The notes beneath the pieces are model-generated. The model worked only from the letters and a program-made list of their open reading frames with translations. It was not told the origin of the DNA and did no database searches. 64,000 nt of DNA from Lactococcus protaetiae (GTDB lineage Bacteria; Bacillota; Bacilli; Lactobacillales; Streptococcaceae): positions 1,240,001 to 1,304,000 of the forward strand of contig NZ_CP041356.1 in the NCBI RefSeq assembly GCF_006965445.1, in the 5' to 3' direction. Positions 1-7,986 of the stretch are shown piece after piece. Within the stretch, counting starts at the first letter, position 1. Every line of letters begins with the position of its first letter. Made by a program: the position numbers and the translations under genes.

Positions 1-635
1 ATCACGACTGACCACATTAGCCCGGCGGGAAATATTCCTCTAAAATCATCTGCAGGAACCTATTTGACATCCGCGGGCTTGGCTTATAAGGATTTCAACA
101 GTTTTGGATCAAGACGAGGCAATGATAAAGTTATGACACGTGGTACTTTTGCCAATATTCGTATTAAAAACCAGCTTGTCGATGGTGTTGAAGGGGTTAC
201 TCTAAGTTTGATGGTGAAATCCTATCAATGTACGATGTAGCGCAAAAGTACAAAGAAGAAGGTACAGGACTAATTGTACTTGCAGGAAAAGATTACGGTA
301 TGGGTTCTAGTCGTGACTGGGCAGCAAAAGGAACGAAATTACTTGGTGTCAAAGCGATTATTGCAGAAAGCTTTGAGCGTATTCATCGAAGTAATCTTGT
401 AATGATGGGAGTGTTACCTCTTCAGTATCTAGAAAATGAAAATGCAGAAAGTCTTGGTTTGACAGGGGATGAAGTGTATAGTATTGAATTGCCTAAACAT
501 CCTAAAATTCATGAACGAATTACAGTCCATGCTGATGATAAAACTTTTGAAGTAGTGTTACGTTTTGATTCTCAAGTTGATTCAGATTATTATGCACATG
601 ATGGGATTATGCCCTATGTTATTCGTAAAAAGTGA
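1..635 (+). pseudogene. acnA: Aconitate hydratase, C-terminal part, one frameshift
   Basis: This is the 3' end of an aconitase, which interconverts citrate and isocitrate; the gene enters from the left edge. Reading frame 1 from base 1 gives the aconitase C-terminal signatures [20 protein letters not shown] and RGTFANIRI. The frame then shifts, and from about 228 the +3 frame continues with MYDVAQKY, the KDYGMGSSRDWAAKG swivel-domain motif and the usual C-terminus. Adding one G to the GGGG run at 193-196 restores the expected E-G-G-Y-x-x-x-D-G-E join. The icd gene follows 37 nt later, as in the citrate-glutamate branch of lactic acid bacteria. The frame break is seen directly; whether it is a sequencing error or a true mutation is not decidable here. 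Confidence 0.9.
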
Positions 636-672
636 TGATAAGTATTGAAAGAAGTCTTAATTGGGTGAGAAA

Positions 673-1936
673 ATGAAAATTGAAGTAAAAAATGGTAAGC
701 TGTCTGTCCCTAATATACCAACGATTGGTTATATTAGAGGAGATGGAGTTGGTGAGGATATTTTTCCAGAGGCAAGACGAGTGTTTGATGCAGCTGTGGA
801 AAAAGTTTTTGTTGGAGAGAAAAAAATTGATTGGCAGAAATTACTGGCGGGGGTGAAGCATTTGAGTTGACTGGAGAGTATCTTCCTGAGAAAACGCTTG
901 AACAGATTTCAAAAAATCTGATTGCCATCAAAGGCCTTTGATGACCCCTGTGGGAGAAAGTTTTCGCTCAATAAATGTGACTTTACGGCAGAAGCTAGAT
1001 TTGTATGCTTGTGTGCGTCCTGTTGAATATTTTTCTGGAATTATTGCTCCTGTGAAGGAACCAGAAAAAGTTAATATGACAATTTTTCGCGAGAATACAG
1101 AGGATATTTACGCAGGAATCGAGTTTGCATCTGACACATCAGAAGCAGAAAAGTTGATTTCGTTTTTGTCAGAAATATTAGGGGTTCGGGGAATTCGTTT
1201 TCCACAGACATCAGCGATTGGTGTAAAACCAGTCAGCCCTGACGGGACAAAACGCTTGGTACGCTCTGCCTTTGACTATGCCTTACAACATGGTAAAAAG
1301 CGCGTGACAATTGTGCATAAAGGAAATATCATGAAGTTTACAGAGGGAGGATTTAGAAAATGGGCTTATGAAGTTGCTTCCGAATATCCAACTTTTACAA
1401 AACTGGAATATGATAAAATAAAAAAAGAGCAGGGAGTTCAAAACGCTGAAAAAGAAAAGTCCACTGCTCTTAAAGAGGGCAAAATTTATGTTGATGATGT
1501 GATTGCTGATAATTTTCTCCAACAGATTATTCTTAATCCTCAAAATTTTGATGTTATTGCGACACTTAACTTGAATGGAGATTATATCTCTGATGCGCTT
1601 GCTGCTCAAGTTGGAGGAATTGGGATTGCTCCTGGTGCCAATATTAACTATAAAACAGGATACGCCATTTTTGAAGCAACGCATGGAACTGCCCCTGATA
1701 TTGCAGGGTTAAATAAAGCAAATCCATCAAGTCTGATTTTATCAGGGGTAATGATGTTTGAATATATCGGTTGGCAAGAAGTTGCGGATTTGATAAAGTT
1801 AGCACTTTCAAAGGTTTTTCAATCTGGGGCAGTTACTTCGGACTTGGGAGGAGAACTTTCGACGACGGAATTTGCTGATCAATTAATTGACTTCATTGGG
1901 AATACTGAGTATAAAAAACTTCTGTCAGTTTACTGA
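673..1936 (+). pseudogene. icd: Isocitrate dehydrogenase (NADP-type), two frameshifts
   Basis: Converts isocitrate to 2-oxoglutarate. The start ATG at 673 follows a GGTGAG-like site. Frame 1 reads MKIEVKNGKLSVPNIP, then IRGDGVGEDIFPEARRVFDA, and breaks at 870. Adding a G to the run at 849-853 gives the expected LAGGEAFELTGEYLPEKTL stretch, and adding a C to the CC at 935-936 gives IKGPLMTPVG. From 938 the frame is intact: [32 protein letters not shown], the nucleotide-binding and metal-binding region, and [11 protein letters not shown]. The repaired protein is about 420 residues, the normal family length. The stop at 1934-1936 sits inside a CTGTCAG/CTGACAG hairpin that doubles as the terminator. 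Partner of the aconitase just upstream. Confidence 0.9.
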
Positions 1937-1946
1937 CAGAAGTTTT
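1915..1946 (+). terminator. icd terminator built from the CTGTCAG palindrome
   Basis: A 13-bp perfect stem (AACTTCTGTCAGT against ACTGACAGAAGTT, 2-nt loop) ends in a short T-rich tail and contains the icd stop codon. It is one of many places where the CTGTCAG palindrome acts as a gene-end hairpin. Confidence 0.75.
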
Positions 1947-1949
1947 AAT

Positions 1950-1998
1950 TTTATCAAAGCAAGTGCGTGCTAAGCCTTGAATTTAGTCTTGACTTCAT
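1950..1998 (-). repeat. Minimal type I palindromic element (both ends only)
   Basis: The right end (TTTATCAAAGCAAGTGCGTG, reversed orientation) is joined almost directly to the left end (AGTCTTGACTTCAT), with only about 14 nt between. All internal modules seen in the longer copies are missing, so this is a minimal derivative that still keeps both ends. The clpP stop codon (minus strand, 1995-1997) lies inside the left end. Confidence 0.8.
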
Positions 1999-2594
1999 TT
2001 GAGTGAATTATTTTCCATAATTTCATCAATGAAACCATAGTCTAAAGTTTCTTTGGCATCCATCCAGTGGTCACGTTCTGTATCTTTATGAATTTGCTCA
2101 ATAGGTTTTCCTGAGTTTTCAGAGAGAATACGTTCTAGGCGGTCACGTGTTTTTTTGATGCTATCGGCAATAATTTGAATATCTGTTTGTTGAGTGCCTT
2201 GGCCTGCACCACCCATTGGTTGGTGAATCAAATATTCTGCATTTGGTAACATGAAGCGTTTGCCTTTTGTACCACTTGATGCAATGATTGTCCCCATTGA
2301 AGCAGCCATACCCATGACGATGGTTTGAACATCAGATTTAATGAAGTTCATTGTATCAACAATAGCAAGACCAGCTGATACAGAGCCACCGGGACTGTTA
2401 ACATAAAGATAAATGTCTTTTGTATTATCCTGTGCATCAAGAAAGAGGAGCTGTGCAATAATACTGTTTGCCATTCCATCTTCAACAGGACCTGTCAGCA
2501 TAATGATACGGTCTTTCAGAAGTCTTGAGTAGATATCATAAGCGCGTTCGCCACGACTAGATTGTTCAATAACAGTAGGTACTAAATAACCCAT
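1995..2594 (-). CDS. clpP: ATP-dependent Clp protease proteolytic subunit ClpP
   Basis: Serine peptidase ring that degrades proteins unfolded by Clp ATPases in the cytoplasm. The 199-residue protein has the whole family: catalytic Ser99 in GMAASMG, His124 in LIHQPMGG and Asp171 in DTERD, with the SPGGSVSAG strand near residue 67. The start at 2594 is preceded by an AAGGAG-like site. Transcription comes from a consensus sigma-A promoter at 2734-2762 overlapped by a perfect CtsR box, so heat or unfolded-protein stress should induce it. The roughly 130-nt leader contains a long inverted repeat. The last codons run into the end of a type I repeat, which supplies the TGA stop. Confidence 0.98.
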   Translation of the reverse strand: MGYLVPTVIEQSSRGERAYDIYSRLLKDRIIMLTGPVEDGMANSIIAQLLFLDAQDNTKDIYLYVNSPGGSVSAGLAIVDTMNFIKSDVQTIVMGMAASMGTIIASSGTKGKRFMLPNAEYLIHQPMGGAGQGTQQTDIQIIADSIKKTRDRLERILSENSGKPIEQIHKDTERDHWMDAKETLDYGFIDEIMENNSLK

Positions 2595-2620
2595 AAATTG
2601 AATCTCCTTTTGTAAGATAT

Positions 2621-2716
2621 GAGTTTAACTCTCTTAAAATCATGAGGATACTAGTTTTTCTCGGACTTTGCGGAGATCTTACTTTAGATTTTTATGATTT
2701 CAAAGAGAGTAAACTC
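2621..2716 (-). promoter_or_regulatory. Long inverted repeat in the clpP 5' leader
   Basis: Positions 2621-2643 and 2694-2716 are near-perfect reverse complements (about 23 bp each, core GAGTTTA..CTCTCTT), so the leader RNA between promoter and clpP can fold into one long hairpin. A smaller inner stem (TCTCGGAC...GCGGAGA) sits in the loop. Its role is unknown; attenuation or mRNA stabilisation are possible. Confidence 0.6.
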
Positions 2717-2733
2717 TATTAATATTTTTCTTT

Positions 2734-2763
2734 ATTATAACTCATTGGTCAAAAAAGGTCAAA
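2734..2763 (-). promoter_or_regulatory. clpP promoter with CtsR operator
   Basis: On the minus strand TTGACC (2762-2757), a 17-nt spacer and TATAAT (2739-2734) form a consensus promoter. On the plus strand 2747-2763 reads GGTCAAAAAAGGTCAAA, a perfect CtsR heptad direct repeat covering the -35 box. CtsR binding here would block RNA polymerase, the known arrangement for class III heat-shock genes in Firmicutes. Confidence 0.9.
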
Positions 2764-2781
2764 GAAAATAGTTTTTTTTGA

Positions 2782-3039
2782 ATGAAGTCAAGACTTATTC
2801 AGTGGGAGTTTCGCCTCACCACTGAGTTTAGTCGGACGAAATTCAAAGATTGCCATTTCGCCTTATCGCTTTAGCGATTTAGAGCGAATGGACAGCGGAG
2901 CGAAGCGGAGATAGTGCTGCTTTATTTCCGACCTAAGAGGTCGGAGTATTGCGATTGCGACTAGGTGCTTTAGCACCGTAGCGAGCATCGACAGCGGAGC
3001 CCGAAAGGGCGGAGATAGCACGCACTTGCTTTGATAAAA
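2782..3039 (+). repeat. Type I mosaic palindromic element
   Basis: Left end ATGAAGTCAAGACTT, then the ATTCAGTGG...CCACTGA hairpin, a CGCTTTAGCG stem, the TCCGACC...GGTCGGA stem and the GGTGCTTTAGCACC stem, then right end GCACGCACTTGCTTTGATAA. Non-coding; open frames inside it are repeat translations. It lies between the clpP promoter and the next gene. Confidence 0.85.
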
Positions 3040-3043
3040 AATT

Positions 3044-3143
3044 TTCTGCCATCTTCGCACCTTTGGTGCTCGAATATCAATTCTCGCTAAACGACTGAAG
3101 TCGCAAGTCGAATCGTAGTACTGACAGAATTTTTGTCAGTAAA
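3044..3143 (+). repeat. Palindromic repeat unit flanked by CTGACAG, paralogue of a segment inside cydD
   Basis: About 80 bp ending in TAGTACTGACAG and a GACAG/CTGTC-type hairpin. Its reverse complement matches the 3' part of the cydD reading frame at about 35147-35222 nearly base for base (shared blocks: CGACTTGCGACTTCAGTCG and TTTAGCGAGA-like). Confidence 0.7.
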
Positions 3144-3173
3144 GAGTTTAAACTTTCAGAACGCTTTCAAATT

Positions 3174-3189
3174 TGTTATAATTAAATTT
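3174..3189 (+). promoter_or_regulatory. Extended -10 promoter, leaderless start
   Basis: TGTTATAAT at 3174-3182 is an extended -10 box; only 7 nt separate it from the ATG at 3190, so transcription should begin at or next to the A of the start codon. No Shine-Dalgarno can fit. Confidence 0.6.
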
Positions 3190-3720
3190 ATGAATACTGA
3201 ACTTGTTATTGCCATGATTTTTGGAATGTTTATCGGTGCTTGGCTTTTGATTGCGGGCATTTATATTTATAAAATCTATGATGAAAATCGTTATAAAAAA
3301 CGATTAACGATTGAAAAATTGCTTCGTGAAATTGAAGTCAGAAATACGTTAAATCAAAAAGTGATTGAGATTCTTAATCGCCCGATTACAGGCGATGACA
3401 AGGAATTGATTAATCCTCAAAGTGATGTTAAAGTTCCTTTTTATGATTATAACTTTTTGAAAAATTATACATCAATGTATAATTTATACATTCCGACTTA
3501 TTTTTTGAACACTTTCTTTAAAAAATTATCACACCATTTGGCTGTTTTTGATGATGAGCAAGATTTAAAAAATGGAGGTTACATTTTTAAAGAATCGCGC
3601 ACAATTTTTGAAAATTTTTCTGTCGAAATTACTGATGATATTGAAGCGAAAAAGCGGGAATTGCAAAAAGCAAAAAATGTTTATCCTGCAATGCTGAAGA
3701 AGCAGCACTATAATATCTGA
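3190..3720 (+). CDS. Membrane-anchored protein of unknown function
   Basis: I do not recognise this 176-residue protein. The N-terminus (residues 4-28, hydrophobic LVIAMIFGMFIGAWLLIAGI) is one transmembrane anchor, followed by a charged, lysine-rich segment (residues 34-55) and a mixed soluble domain with tyrosine- and phenylalanine-rich patches. The rest probably faces the cytoplasm because basic residues follow the helix. The ATG at 3190 is chosen over an upstream frame extension because a TGTTATAAT box lies 7 nt before it, implying a leaderless mRNA. It stands alone between repeats and spxA. Confidence 0.7.
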   Translation: MNTELVIAMIFGMFIGAWLLIAGIYIYKIYDENRYKKRLTIEKLLREIEVRNTLNQKVIEILNRPITGDDKELINPQSDVKVPFYDYNFLKNYTSMYNLYIPTYFLNTFFKKLSHHLAVFDDEQDLKNGGYIFKESRTIFENFSVEITDDIEAKKRELQKAKNVYPAMLKKQHYNI

Positions 3721-4060
3721 TGCTGTGATTCACAACTTACTTTTTGTTTGCATAAAAGTAAGCCCTGTTAGTAAAATATTATGTAATCATTAGATGGAAA
3801 ATGTCTAAAATTTTGATTAAAATACTGTCACAATGTACTCTTATATCAGAGATATGGAGTCATGATTTCCTAGAATTTTAAAGTATCCTCATGCTGAAAT
3901 TCTAGGAAAGTGCTGACAGTTTTTTTGTCAGTAAAATATAGTGAATTTTTATGAAAAAACTTTGAAAAAGGTCTTTTTTTAACCCTTCAAATGTGTTATA
4001 ATTGAACAATCATTGATGTTTAATATTATTAGTTAAATAAATATACACGAAGGAGAGACG
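3721..4060. other. Intergenic region with inverted repeat and spxA promoter
   Basis: Holds a perfect 13-bp inverted repeat (TTTCCTAGAATTT 3866-3878 and its complement 3897-3909), a small CTGACAG...TTGTCAG hairpin followed by A/T-rich DNA (about 3912-3930), and the spxA promoter with TATAAT at 3997-4002. No gene was found. Confidence 0.6.
3997..4002 (+). promoter_or_regulatory. spxA -10 box
   Basis: TGTTATAAT (TATAAT at 3997-4002) with no good -35; the leader is about 50 nt and ends in a strong AAGGAGAG ribosome-binding site at 4050-4057. Confidence 0.6.
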
Positions 4061-4459
4061 ATGATTACAATCTATACAGCCCCCTCTTGTACAAGCTGTA
4101 AAAAAGCTAAAAATTGGCTTTCATATCACCAAATTCCATTCAACGAGCGAAATCTCATTGCTGACCCATTATCAGTTGATGAAATCAGTCGTATTTTGGA
4201 AAAATGTGATGATGGTGTGGAAGGATTGATTTCAAGCCGAAACCGTTTTGTGAAGACTTTGGGTGTTGATTTTGAAGATTTATCACTGTCAGCAGCGATT
4301 AAAATCATTTCAGAGAATCCACAAATTATGCGTCGTCCAATCATCATGGATGAAAAACGTTTGCACGTTGGCTACAATGAAGAAGAAATTCGAGCTTTCC
4401 TACCACGTACGGTGCGCATTTTAGAAAATGGCGGTGCACGTTTGCGTAGCGCAATCTAA
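4061..4459 (+). CDS. spxA: Spx-family redox-responsive transcriptional regulator
   Basis: An ArsC-fold regulator that binds the RNA polymerase alpha C-terminal domain and switches transcription under thiol or envelope stress. The 132-residue protein starts MITIYTAPSCTSCKKAK; Cys10 and Cys13 form the CxxC redox switch. The RPI motif typical of Spx is present (MRRPIIMD, residues about 90-97), and so is the conserved tail region RAFLPR. A strong AAGGAGAG site precedes the ATG. It has its own promoter and terminator. Family assignment is firm. Lactococci carry several Spx paralogues, so which one this corresponds to is not certain. Confidence 0.95.
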   Translation: MITIYTAPSCTSCKKAKNWLSYHQIPFNERNLIADPLSVDEISRILEKCDDGVEGLISSRNRFVKTLGVDFEDLSLSAAIKIISENPQIMRRPIIMDEKRLHVGYNEEEIRAFLPRTVRILENGGARLRSAI

Positions 4460-4486
4460 TTATTTATTTAAAAAAGGAATTTTTCG

Positions 4487-4510
4487 AGACGTTAATTGCG
4501 TCTTTTTTTT
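4487..4510 (+). terminator. spxA terminator
   Basis: AGACG, 7-nt loop, CGTCT, then a run of T: a classic intrinsic terminator 28 nt after the spxA stop. A second TTTACTGACA...TGTCAGTAAA hairpin with T tail follows at 4546-4580. Confidence 0.85.
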
Positions 4511-4670
4511 GTCATTTATAAAAGATACTGACCGTAAGTAAGTGATTTACTGACAAAATTTCTGTCAGTAAATTTTTTATATCACTTGATATTTATAAGG
4601 TTTGATAACCAGAATATTTGAGTTTTTATACTTAAACTTTCTAGAAAAAAGATCTGAAAAGGAGAGGCAA

Positions 4671-5456
4671 ATGAGCTATAATGGAGACATGGAAATTTTT
4701 GATACACATACACATCTCAACTCTGAGGAGTTTGATGGACGGATACCAGATGAGCTAAAAAAAGCTGAGCAACTTGGTGTGACAAGAATCAACAACGTTG
4801 GAAGTAACTATAAGTTGAATAAAAAAGCCGTTTTGCTAGCAGAAAAATTTGCTGCGTGCTATGCCACAATTGGCTGGCACCCTGATGACGCAGCAGAGTT
4901 TGACGCTGATGCAGAGCAATATTTGCTTGAGGAACTTGCAAAAGAGAAAGTCATTGCACTTGGCGAGATTGGTTTAGATTATCATTGGATGGTGCGTCCA
5001 AAAGAAGAGCAGGAGCGCGTGTTTAGACAGCAGATTCAGATTGCGAAGTGCGCAAATGTTCCATTTCAAGTGCATACAAGAGATGCGCTTGACGATACTT
5101 ATGCAATCATCAAGGATGAAGGTGTGGGCAGTTCAGGGGCAATCATGCATTCTTTTTCGGGAACCTATGAAGAAGCAAAACGTTTTGTTGAACTTGGGAT
5201 GATGATTTCCTTTTCAGGAGTTGTCACTTTTAAAAAAGCTGTTGCAGAACAAGAAGCGGCACAGTTTTTGCCTCTTGACAAAATTTTGGTAGAAACAGAT
5301 GCACCATATTTGACACCTGTTCCTTATCGAGGTAGAGAAAATACACCTGGCTACACACGGTATGTCATTGATAAAATCGCAGAATTACGCGGAATTTCGG
5401 CTGAAGAGGTCGCACGCATAACAACCCAAAATGCTTTAAAGATTTTTAAATTATAA
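4671..5456 (+). CDS. tatD: TatD family metal-dependent hydrolase/DNase
   Basis: TIM-barrel metal-dependent hydrolase of the TatD deoxyribonuclease family. Metal ligands are visible: DTHTHL near residues 11-16, Glu99 in GEIGLDYH, a VHTR histidine, MHSFSG, and the C-terminal ETDAPYLTPVPYRG signature. The 261-residue length is normal. The ATG at 4671 is used because AAGGAG lies 8 nt before it; the open frame upstream lacks such a site. In many Firmicutes tatD is directly followed by rnmV and ksgA. Here those genes are in the same order and orientation but 3-5 kb further on. Confidence 0.95.
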   Translation: MSYNGDMEIFDTHTHLNSEEFDGRIPDELKKAEQLGVTRINNVGSNYKLNKKAVLLAEKFAACYATIGWHPDDAAEFDADAEQYLLEELAKEKVIALGEIGLDYHWMVRPKEEQERVFRQQIQIAKCANVPFQVHTRDALDDTYAIIKDEGVGSSGAIMHSFSGTYEEAKRFVELGMMISFSGVVTFKKAVAEQEAAQFLPLDKILVETDAPYLTPVPYRGRENTPGYTRYVIDKIAELRGISAEEVARITTQNALKIFKL

Positions 5457-5460
5457 TTTT

Positions 5461-5503
5461 GTTGACAAGCAACTAAAAACGGTGTATAATGTTGCTTGTC
5501 AAC
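5461..5503 (+). promoter_or_regulatory. Promoter embedded in a perfect 13-bp inverted-repeat operator
   Basis: TTGACA (5462-5467), 17-nt spacer and TATAAT (5485-5490) form a full consensus promoter. GTTGACAAGCAAC (5461-5473) and GTTGCTTGTCAAC (5491-5503) are perfect reverse complements, one half covering the -35 box and the other starting right after the -10 box. A dimeric repressor bound here would fully occlude the promoter. The regulator is unknown; a TetR- or MarR-type protein responding to the azoreductase substrate is a reasonable guess. Confidence 0.85.
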
Positions 5504-5696
5504 AAAAAGTTGATTCTTCTCAAATTTGGAAAATTCAATGTAAATCCATTTTTTTGTAGAATGAACGCTATCTTGACGAAATGAGTACGGAGCTTTTCTT
5601 AACTACAACCTTGACGTATTGTATCAAGCATAAAGCGCAATTAGAGTTGATGAAAATAGACGCACCGTACATCTTAATCGAAAGAAGATTTAAAAA
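5504..5696 (+). promoter_or_regulatory. Long structured leader before the azoreductase gene
   Basis: About 190 nt of untranslated leader. GTACGGAGC (5585-5593) and GCACCGTAC (5662-5670) can pair to close a 70-nt domain that includes the hairpin CTTGA...TCAAG. A similar CTTGAyg..TTGyATC hairpin after CTTTTCTTA occurs in the malQ leader (15046-15080). It is not a riboswitch class I can name. Confidence 0.4.
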
Positions 5697-6335
5697 ATGA
5701 GTACTTTACTAGCAATTTTGGCCCACCCTCACACGGATGATTTTAGCTGGTCTTTAGCAACTTTTGATGAATTTATCAAGAGTTATAAAGCGGCACATCC
5801 TGATGAACACATCATTATTCGTGATTTATTTGACGAAAAAGTGCCGGCGCTTGACAATGACACTTTTGCCGCTTGGAAACGGAACAAATATGCTCCAGAT
5901 ACTTTGACTGAGGCAGACCAATCACTTTTAGCGCGTCATAATGCTTATGTTGATGAATTTATAGCTGCTGATAAGTATGTCTTTGTCAATCCGATGTATA
6001 ATGGCTTCACAACAGCGGAGCTGAAACAATACATTGATGTGATTGCTGTACCACGCAAACTTTTTCGTTATACAGAAAATGGTCCTGTTGGTCTTTTGAA
6101 AGGGAAAAAGAGCTTGCATATCCAGTCAGCCGGAGGTTTATACCATAATGAAGAAGATGCATCGCATATGGCAGAGGATTTGGGGGCGGCATATATTGAA
6201 CAAACCATGAAAATGATTGGGATTGAAGCACGTGAACAACTCTTTGTTGAGGGATATGCTCATTATCCAGAACGTGCCGAAGAATTGAAGAAAAAAGCAT
6301 TCGACGAAGCACAGGAATTAGGAAAAAACTTTTGA
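5697..6335 (+). CDS. FMN-dependent NADH-azoreductase family protein
   Basis: Flavodoxin-fold quinone/azo reductase (AzoR/AcpD family, 212 residues) that uses FMN and NADH to reduce quinones and azo compounds by two electrons. The N-terminal strand and FMN phosphate loop (LLAILAHPHTDDFSWS) and the FVNPMYNGFTTAELKQYIDVI region near residue 100 are typical, as is the QSAGGLY loop near 145. An AAAGAAG site precedes the ATG. It is a single-gene unit behind a promoter locked inside a 13-bp inverted repeat and a long leader, so expression is probably inducible. The TGA stop lies in the left end of a type II repeat (TTTTGAAGTGATTACTTC). Confidence 0.9.
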   Translation: MSTLLAILAHPHTDDFSWSLATFDEFIKSYKAAHPDEHIIIRDLFDEKVPALDNDTFAAWKRNKYAPDTLTEADQSLLARHNAYVDEFIAADKYVFVNPMYNGFTTAELKQYIDVIAVPRKLFRYTENGPVGLLKGKKSLHIQSAGGLYHNEEDASHMAEDLGAAYIEQTMKMIGIEAREQLFVEGYAHYPERAEELKKKAFDEAQELGKNF

Positions 6336-6583
6336 AGTGATTACTTCATTGGTGGGACACAACCTCTGGGTGTAACAACTAAGCGACCTGTACGCAGCTA
6401 AAGTTGCAACAGTCTGCTTAACATCAAAGCTATGAGGTCACACCTCTGTTTCACTTCGTTATCCATTTGCTCTATCTTCGCTTTGCTGCGCTGTCGATTT
6501 CACCTAGTGGCGTAGCGAGCATCGACAGCCTTTTTATCGCGTAGCCCAAAGGGCGGGGATAGCACGCACTTGCTAAGTTAAAA
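6331..6583 (+). repeat. Type II mosaic palindromic element
   Basis: Left end TTGAAGTGATTACTTC (carries the azoreductase stop codon), GGTGGGACAC..., internal stems, right end GCACGCACTTGCTAAGTTAA. This left/right pairing defines type II. Confidence 0.8.
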
Positions 6584-6596
6584 TCTTGAAGCAAAT

Positions 6597-6632
6597 AAAA
6601 TGGTGTGGGTACTATAAGCACACCATTTTTTG
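6597..6632 (+). terminator. Intrinsic terminator
   Basis: AAATGGTGTG pairs with CACACCATTT and is followed by a T run; it lies after the type II element downstream of the azoreductase gene. Confidence 0.75.
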
Positions 6633-6780
6633 CTACAATTGAATTCGTGGTGCTGGAATTGTAGAGAAAAAAGATAGAAGATACTCTTGCTTTACGAGCA
6701 ACAATATATTTATCTCTCCATGTTTTTTGATGGTGTTCCTCTTAGTATATAATTAAGCTCGTACTATCAAAATGAGTAGA
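6625..6780 (+). repeat. Second repeat family, copy 1
   Basis: TTTTTTGCTACAATTGAATTCG... through GCTTTACGAGCA and TTGATGGTGTT matches 46466-46690 module by module. The pieces are conserved in order but the second copy has an extra insert. No coding potential. Confidence 0.55.
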
Positions 6781-6834
6781 AGAGGATAAATTTCTCCAAG
6801 AAATTTCGCATCTTTCCGAAACTTTTCTATCTCC

Positions 6835-6995
6835 GTGCTTCTAGCACTCCGCTGTCCGTTTGATTGCCATTTGGCGTTGCTTATATTCTTGTCACTTTAG
6901 TGGCTTACAGCCAATGCCTTCAGCTCCTAGCTTCGCATGACCACAGGACATTTGTCCGTTTGCTTAGCTGCTAAAGCAACAAGAGCAAAAGGCAA
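6835..6995 (+). repeat. Mosaic repeat modules without clear ends
   Basis: Contains module sequences shared with other clusters, including GCTGTCCGTTTGATTGCCAT, ACAGCCAATG and a CATAGGACATTTGTCC-like block. It fills the gap upstream of the MarR gene; the open frame running from 6937 into the gene is repeat read-through. Confidence 0.6.
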
Positions 6996-7008
6996 TTTTC
7001 ATGAGTTC

Positions 7009-7044
7009 TGGACAATCAGCCTCACATCTTGTTATAATGAAACA
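7009..7044 (+). promoter_or_regulatory. Promoter of the MarR gene, leaderless start
   Basis: TGGACA (7009-7014), 18-nt spacer, extended -10 TGTTATAAT (TATAAT 7033-7038), then only GAAACA before the ATG at 7045. The start of transcription should coincide with the start codon. Confidence 0.65.
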
Positions 7045-7542
7045 ATGAGAAATGGAAAAGAAGTGGATAAAGCAATCGGTCAGGCTTTGCATGATTTGCG
7101 CAGTCAGAAAGGAAATCGAACGCTTGAATCACAATGGATTTTGCGGCAATTAGGTGATGAAGAGTTGACAAAGGAAGTGACAAGCTTATCGGTTGTGGCA
7201 CTTCATATCTTGTCTAGCTTGAAAGAAAAAGATTTGACTGGCGTTGAGTTGGCGAGTCGTTTGGAGGTTACACGTGGAGCGATTACGCGAGCTGCTGGCA
7301 ATTTGACAGCATATCATTTTGTTAAAGTTTATCAGCTTGATGTGGATAAAAAGAAAATTTTTTATCAATTGACAGATAAGGGGCGAAAAGTCGCTGCTGT
7401 TCATGATAAAATGCATGAGAAAATTGATGAGATTTTCAATGAACAAATTTTTTTGAAGTATACGGAAAATGAAAAGCGAGTGATTTTAGGGTTTTTGACG
7501 GATGTTAATGCAGTAGATGACTTGTTGAATGAGATGTTATGA
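7045..7542 (+). CDS. MarR family transcriptional regulator
   Basis: A 165-residue winged-helix regulator. The helix-turn-helix is at about residues 66-90 (LTGVELASRLEVTRGAITRAAGNL), followed by the wing (KVYQLDVDKKKIFYQLTDKGRKVA). The start at 7045 is preferred to the longer frame because the upstream part is repeat DNA and an extended -10 box lies 6 nt before this ATG. The next gene, a VOC protein, begins 46 nt after its stop, so the pair may form a small resistance or detoxification unit. The ligand is unknown. Confidence 0.88.
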   Translation: MRNGKEVDKAIGQALHDLRSQKGNRTLESQWILRQLGDEELTKEVTSLSVVALHILSSLKEKDLTGVELASRLEVTRGAITRAAGNLTAYHFVKVYQLDVDKKKIFYQLTDKGRKVAAVHDKMHEKIDEIFNEQIFLKYTENEKRVILGFLTDVNAVDDLLNEML

Positions 7543-7588
7543 GATGAAAAGTTCAACAGATGATGAGTTTGATAGGATTGGAGAAAAG

Positions 7589-7975
7589 ATGAAATTAGAT
7601 ACGTATGGACTTTTTGTCAAGGACTTGACAGTGATGGTTCCTTTTTACTGTGAAAATCTTGGTTTTACAACAGAATGGGATGGGAACCCTGACCACGCAG
7701 ACTTATTTGATAAAGTGACAGGTTTTCGCTTGATGCTTTCTCATCGGAAATTCATTGAGGAGTTATTGGGGAAGGAAACAGATGAACTTGATTTAAATAT
7801 GAGAATGGAACAAGCATTTTTGGTTGGTTCTCATGCTGAAGTCGATGAAAAATTTGCAGCATTTAAATTGGCGGGCATCAAAATAATTTCGGAACCGGTC
7901 ACTTATCCGTGGGGACAACGTGCCTTTTATTTCGCTGATCCAGAGGGAAATTTGAGTGAGATTTTTGCAGAATAG
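7589..7975 (+). CDS. VOC superfamily protein (glyoxalase/bleomycin resistance fold)
   Basis: A 128-residue vicinal-oxygen-chelate protein. The two beta-alpha-beta-beta-beta halves are visible: YGLFVKDLTVMVPFYCENLGF at the start and GQRAFYFADPEGNLSEIFAE at the end, the classic C-terminal half-site with its metal-ligand glutamate. GGAG 7 nt before the ATG at 7589 decides this start; an in-frame ATG at 7544 is less well supported. It follows the MarR gene closely. The substrate is not predictable; such proteins act as glyoxalases, dioxygenases or drug-binding proteins. Confidence 0.85.
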   Translation: MKLDTYGLFVKDLTVMVPFYCENLGFTTEWDGNPDHADLFDKVTGFRLMLSHRKFIEELLGKETDELDLNMRMEQAFLVGSHAEVDEKFAAFKLAGIKIISEPVTYPWGQRAFYFADPEGNLSEIFAE

Positions 7976-7986
7976 AAGCGAGCAAA

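Noticed and set aside
2863-3060. Minus-strand frame of 65 codons
   Set aside because: Lies wholly in a type I element, no start signal.
5504-5696. FMN riboswitch upstream of the flavin-dependent azoreductase
   Set aside because: The conserved FMN riboswitch (RFN) core sequences are not present; only a generic structured leader can be claimed.
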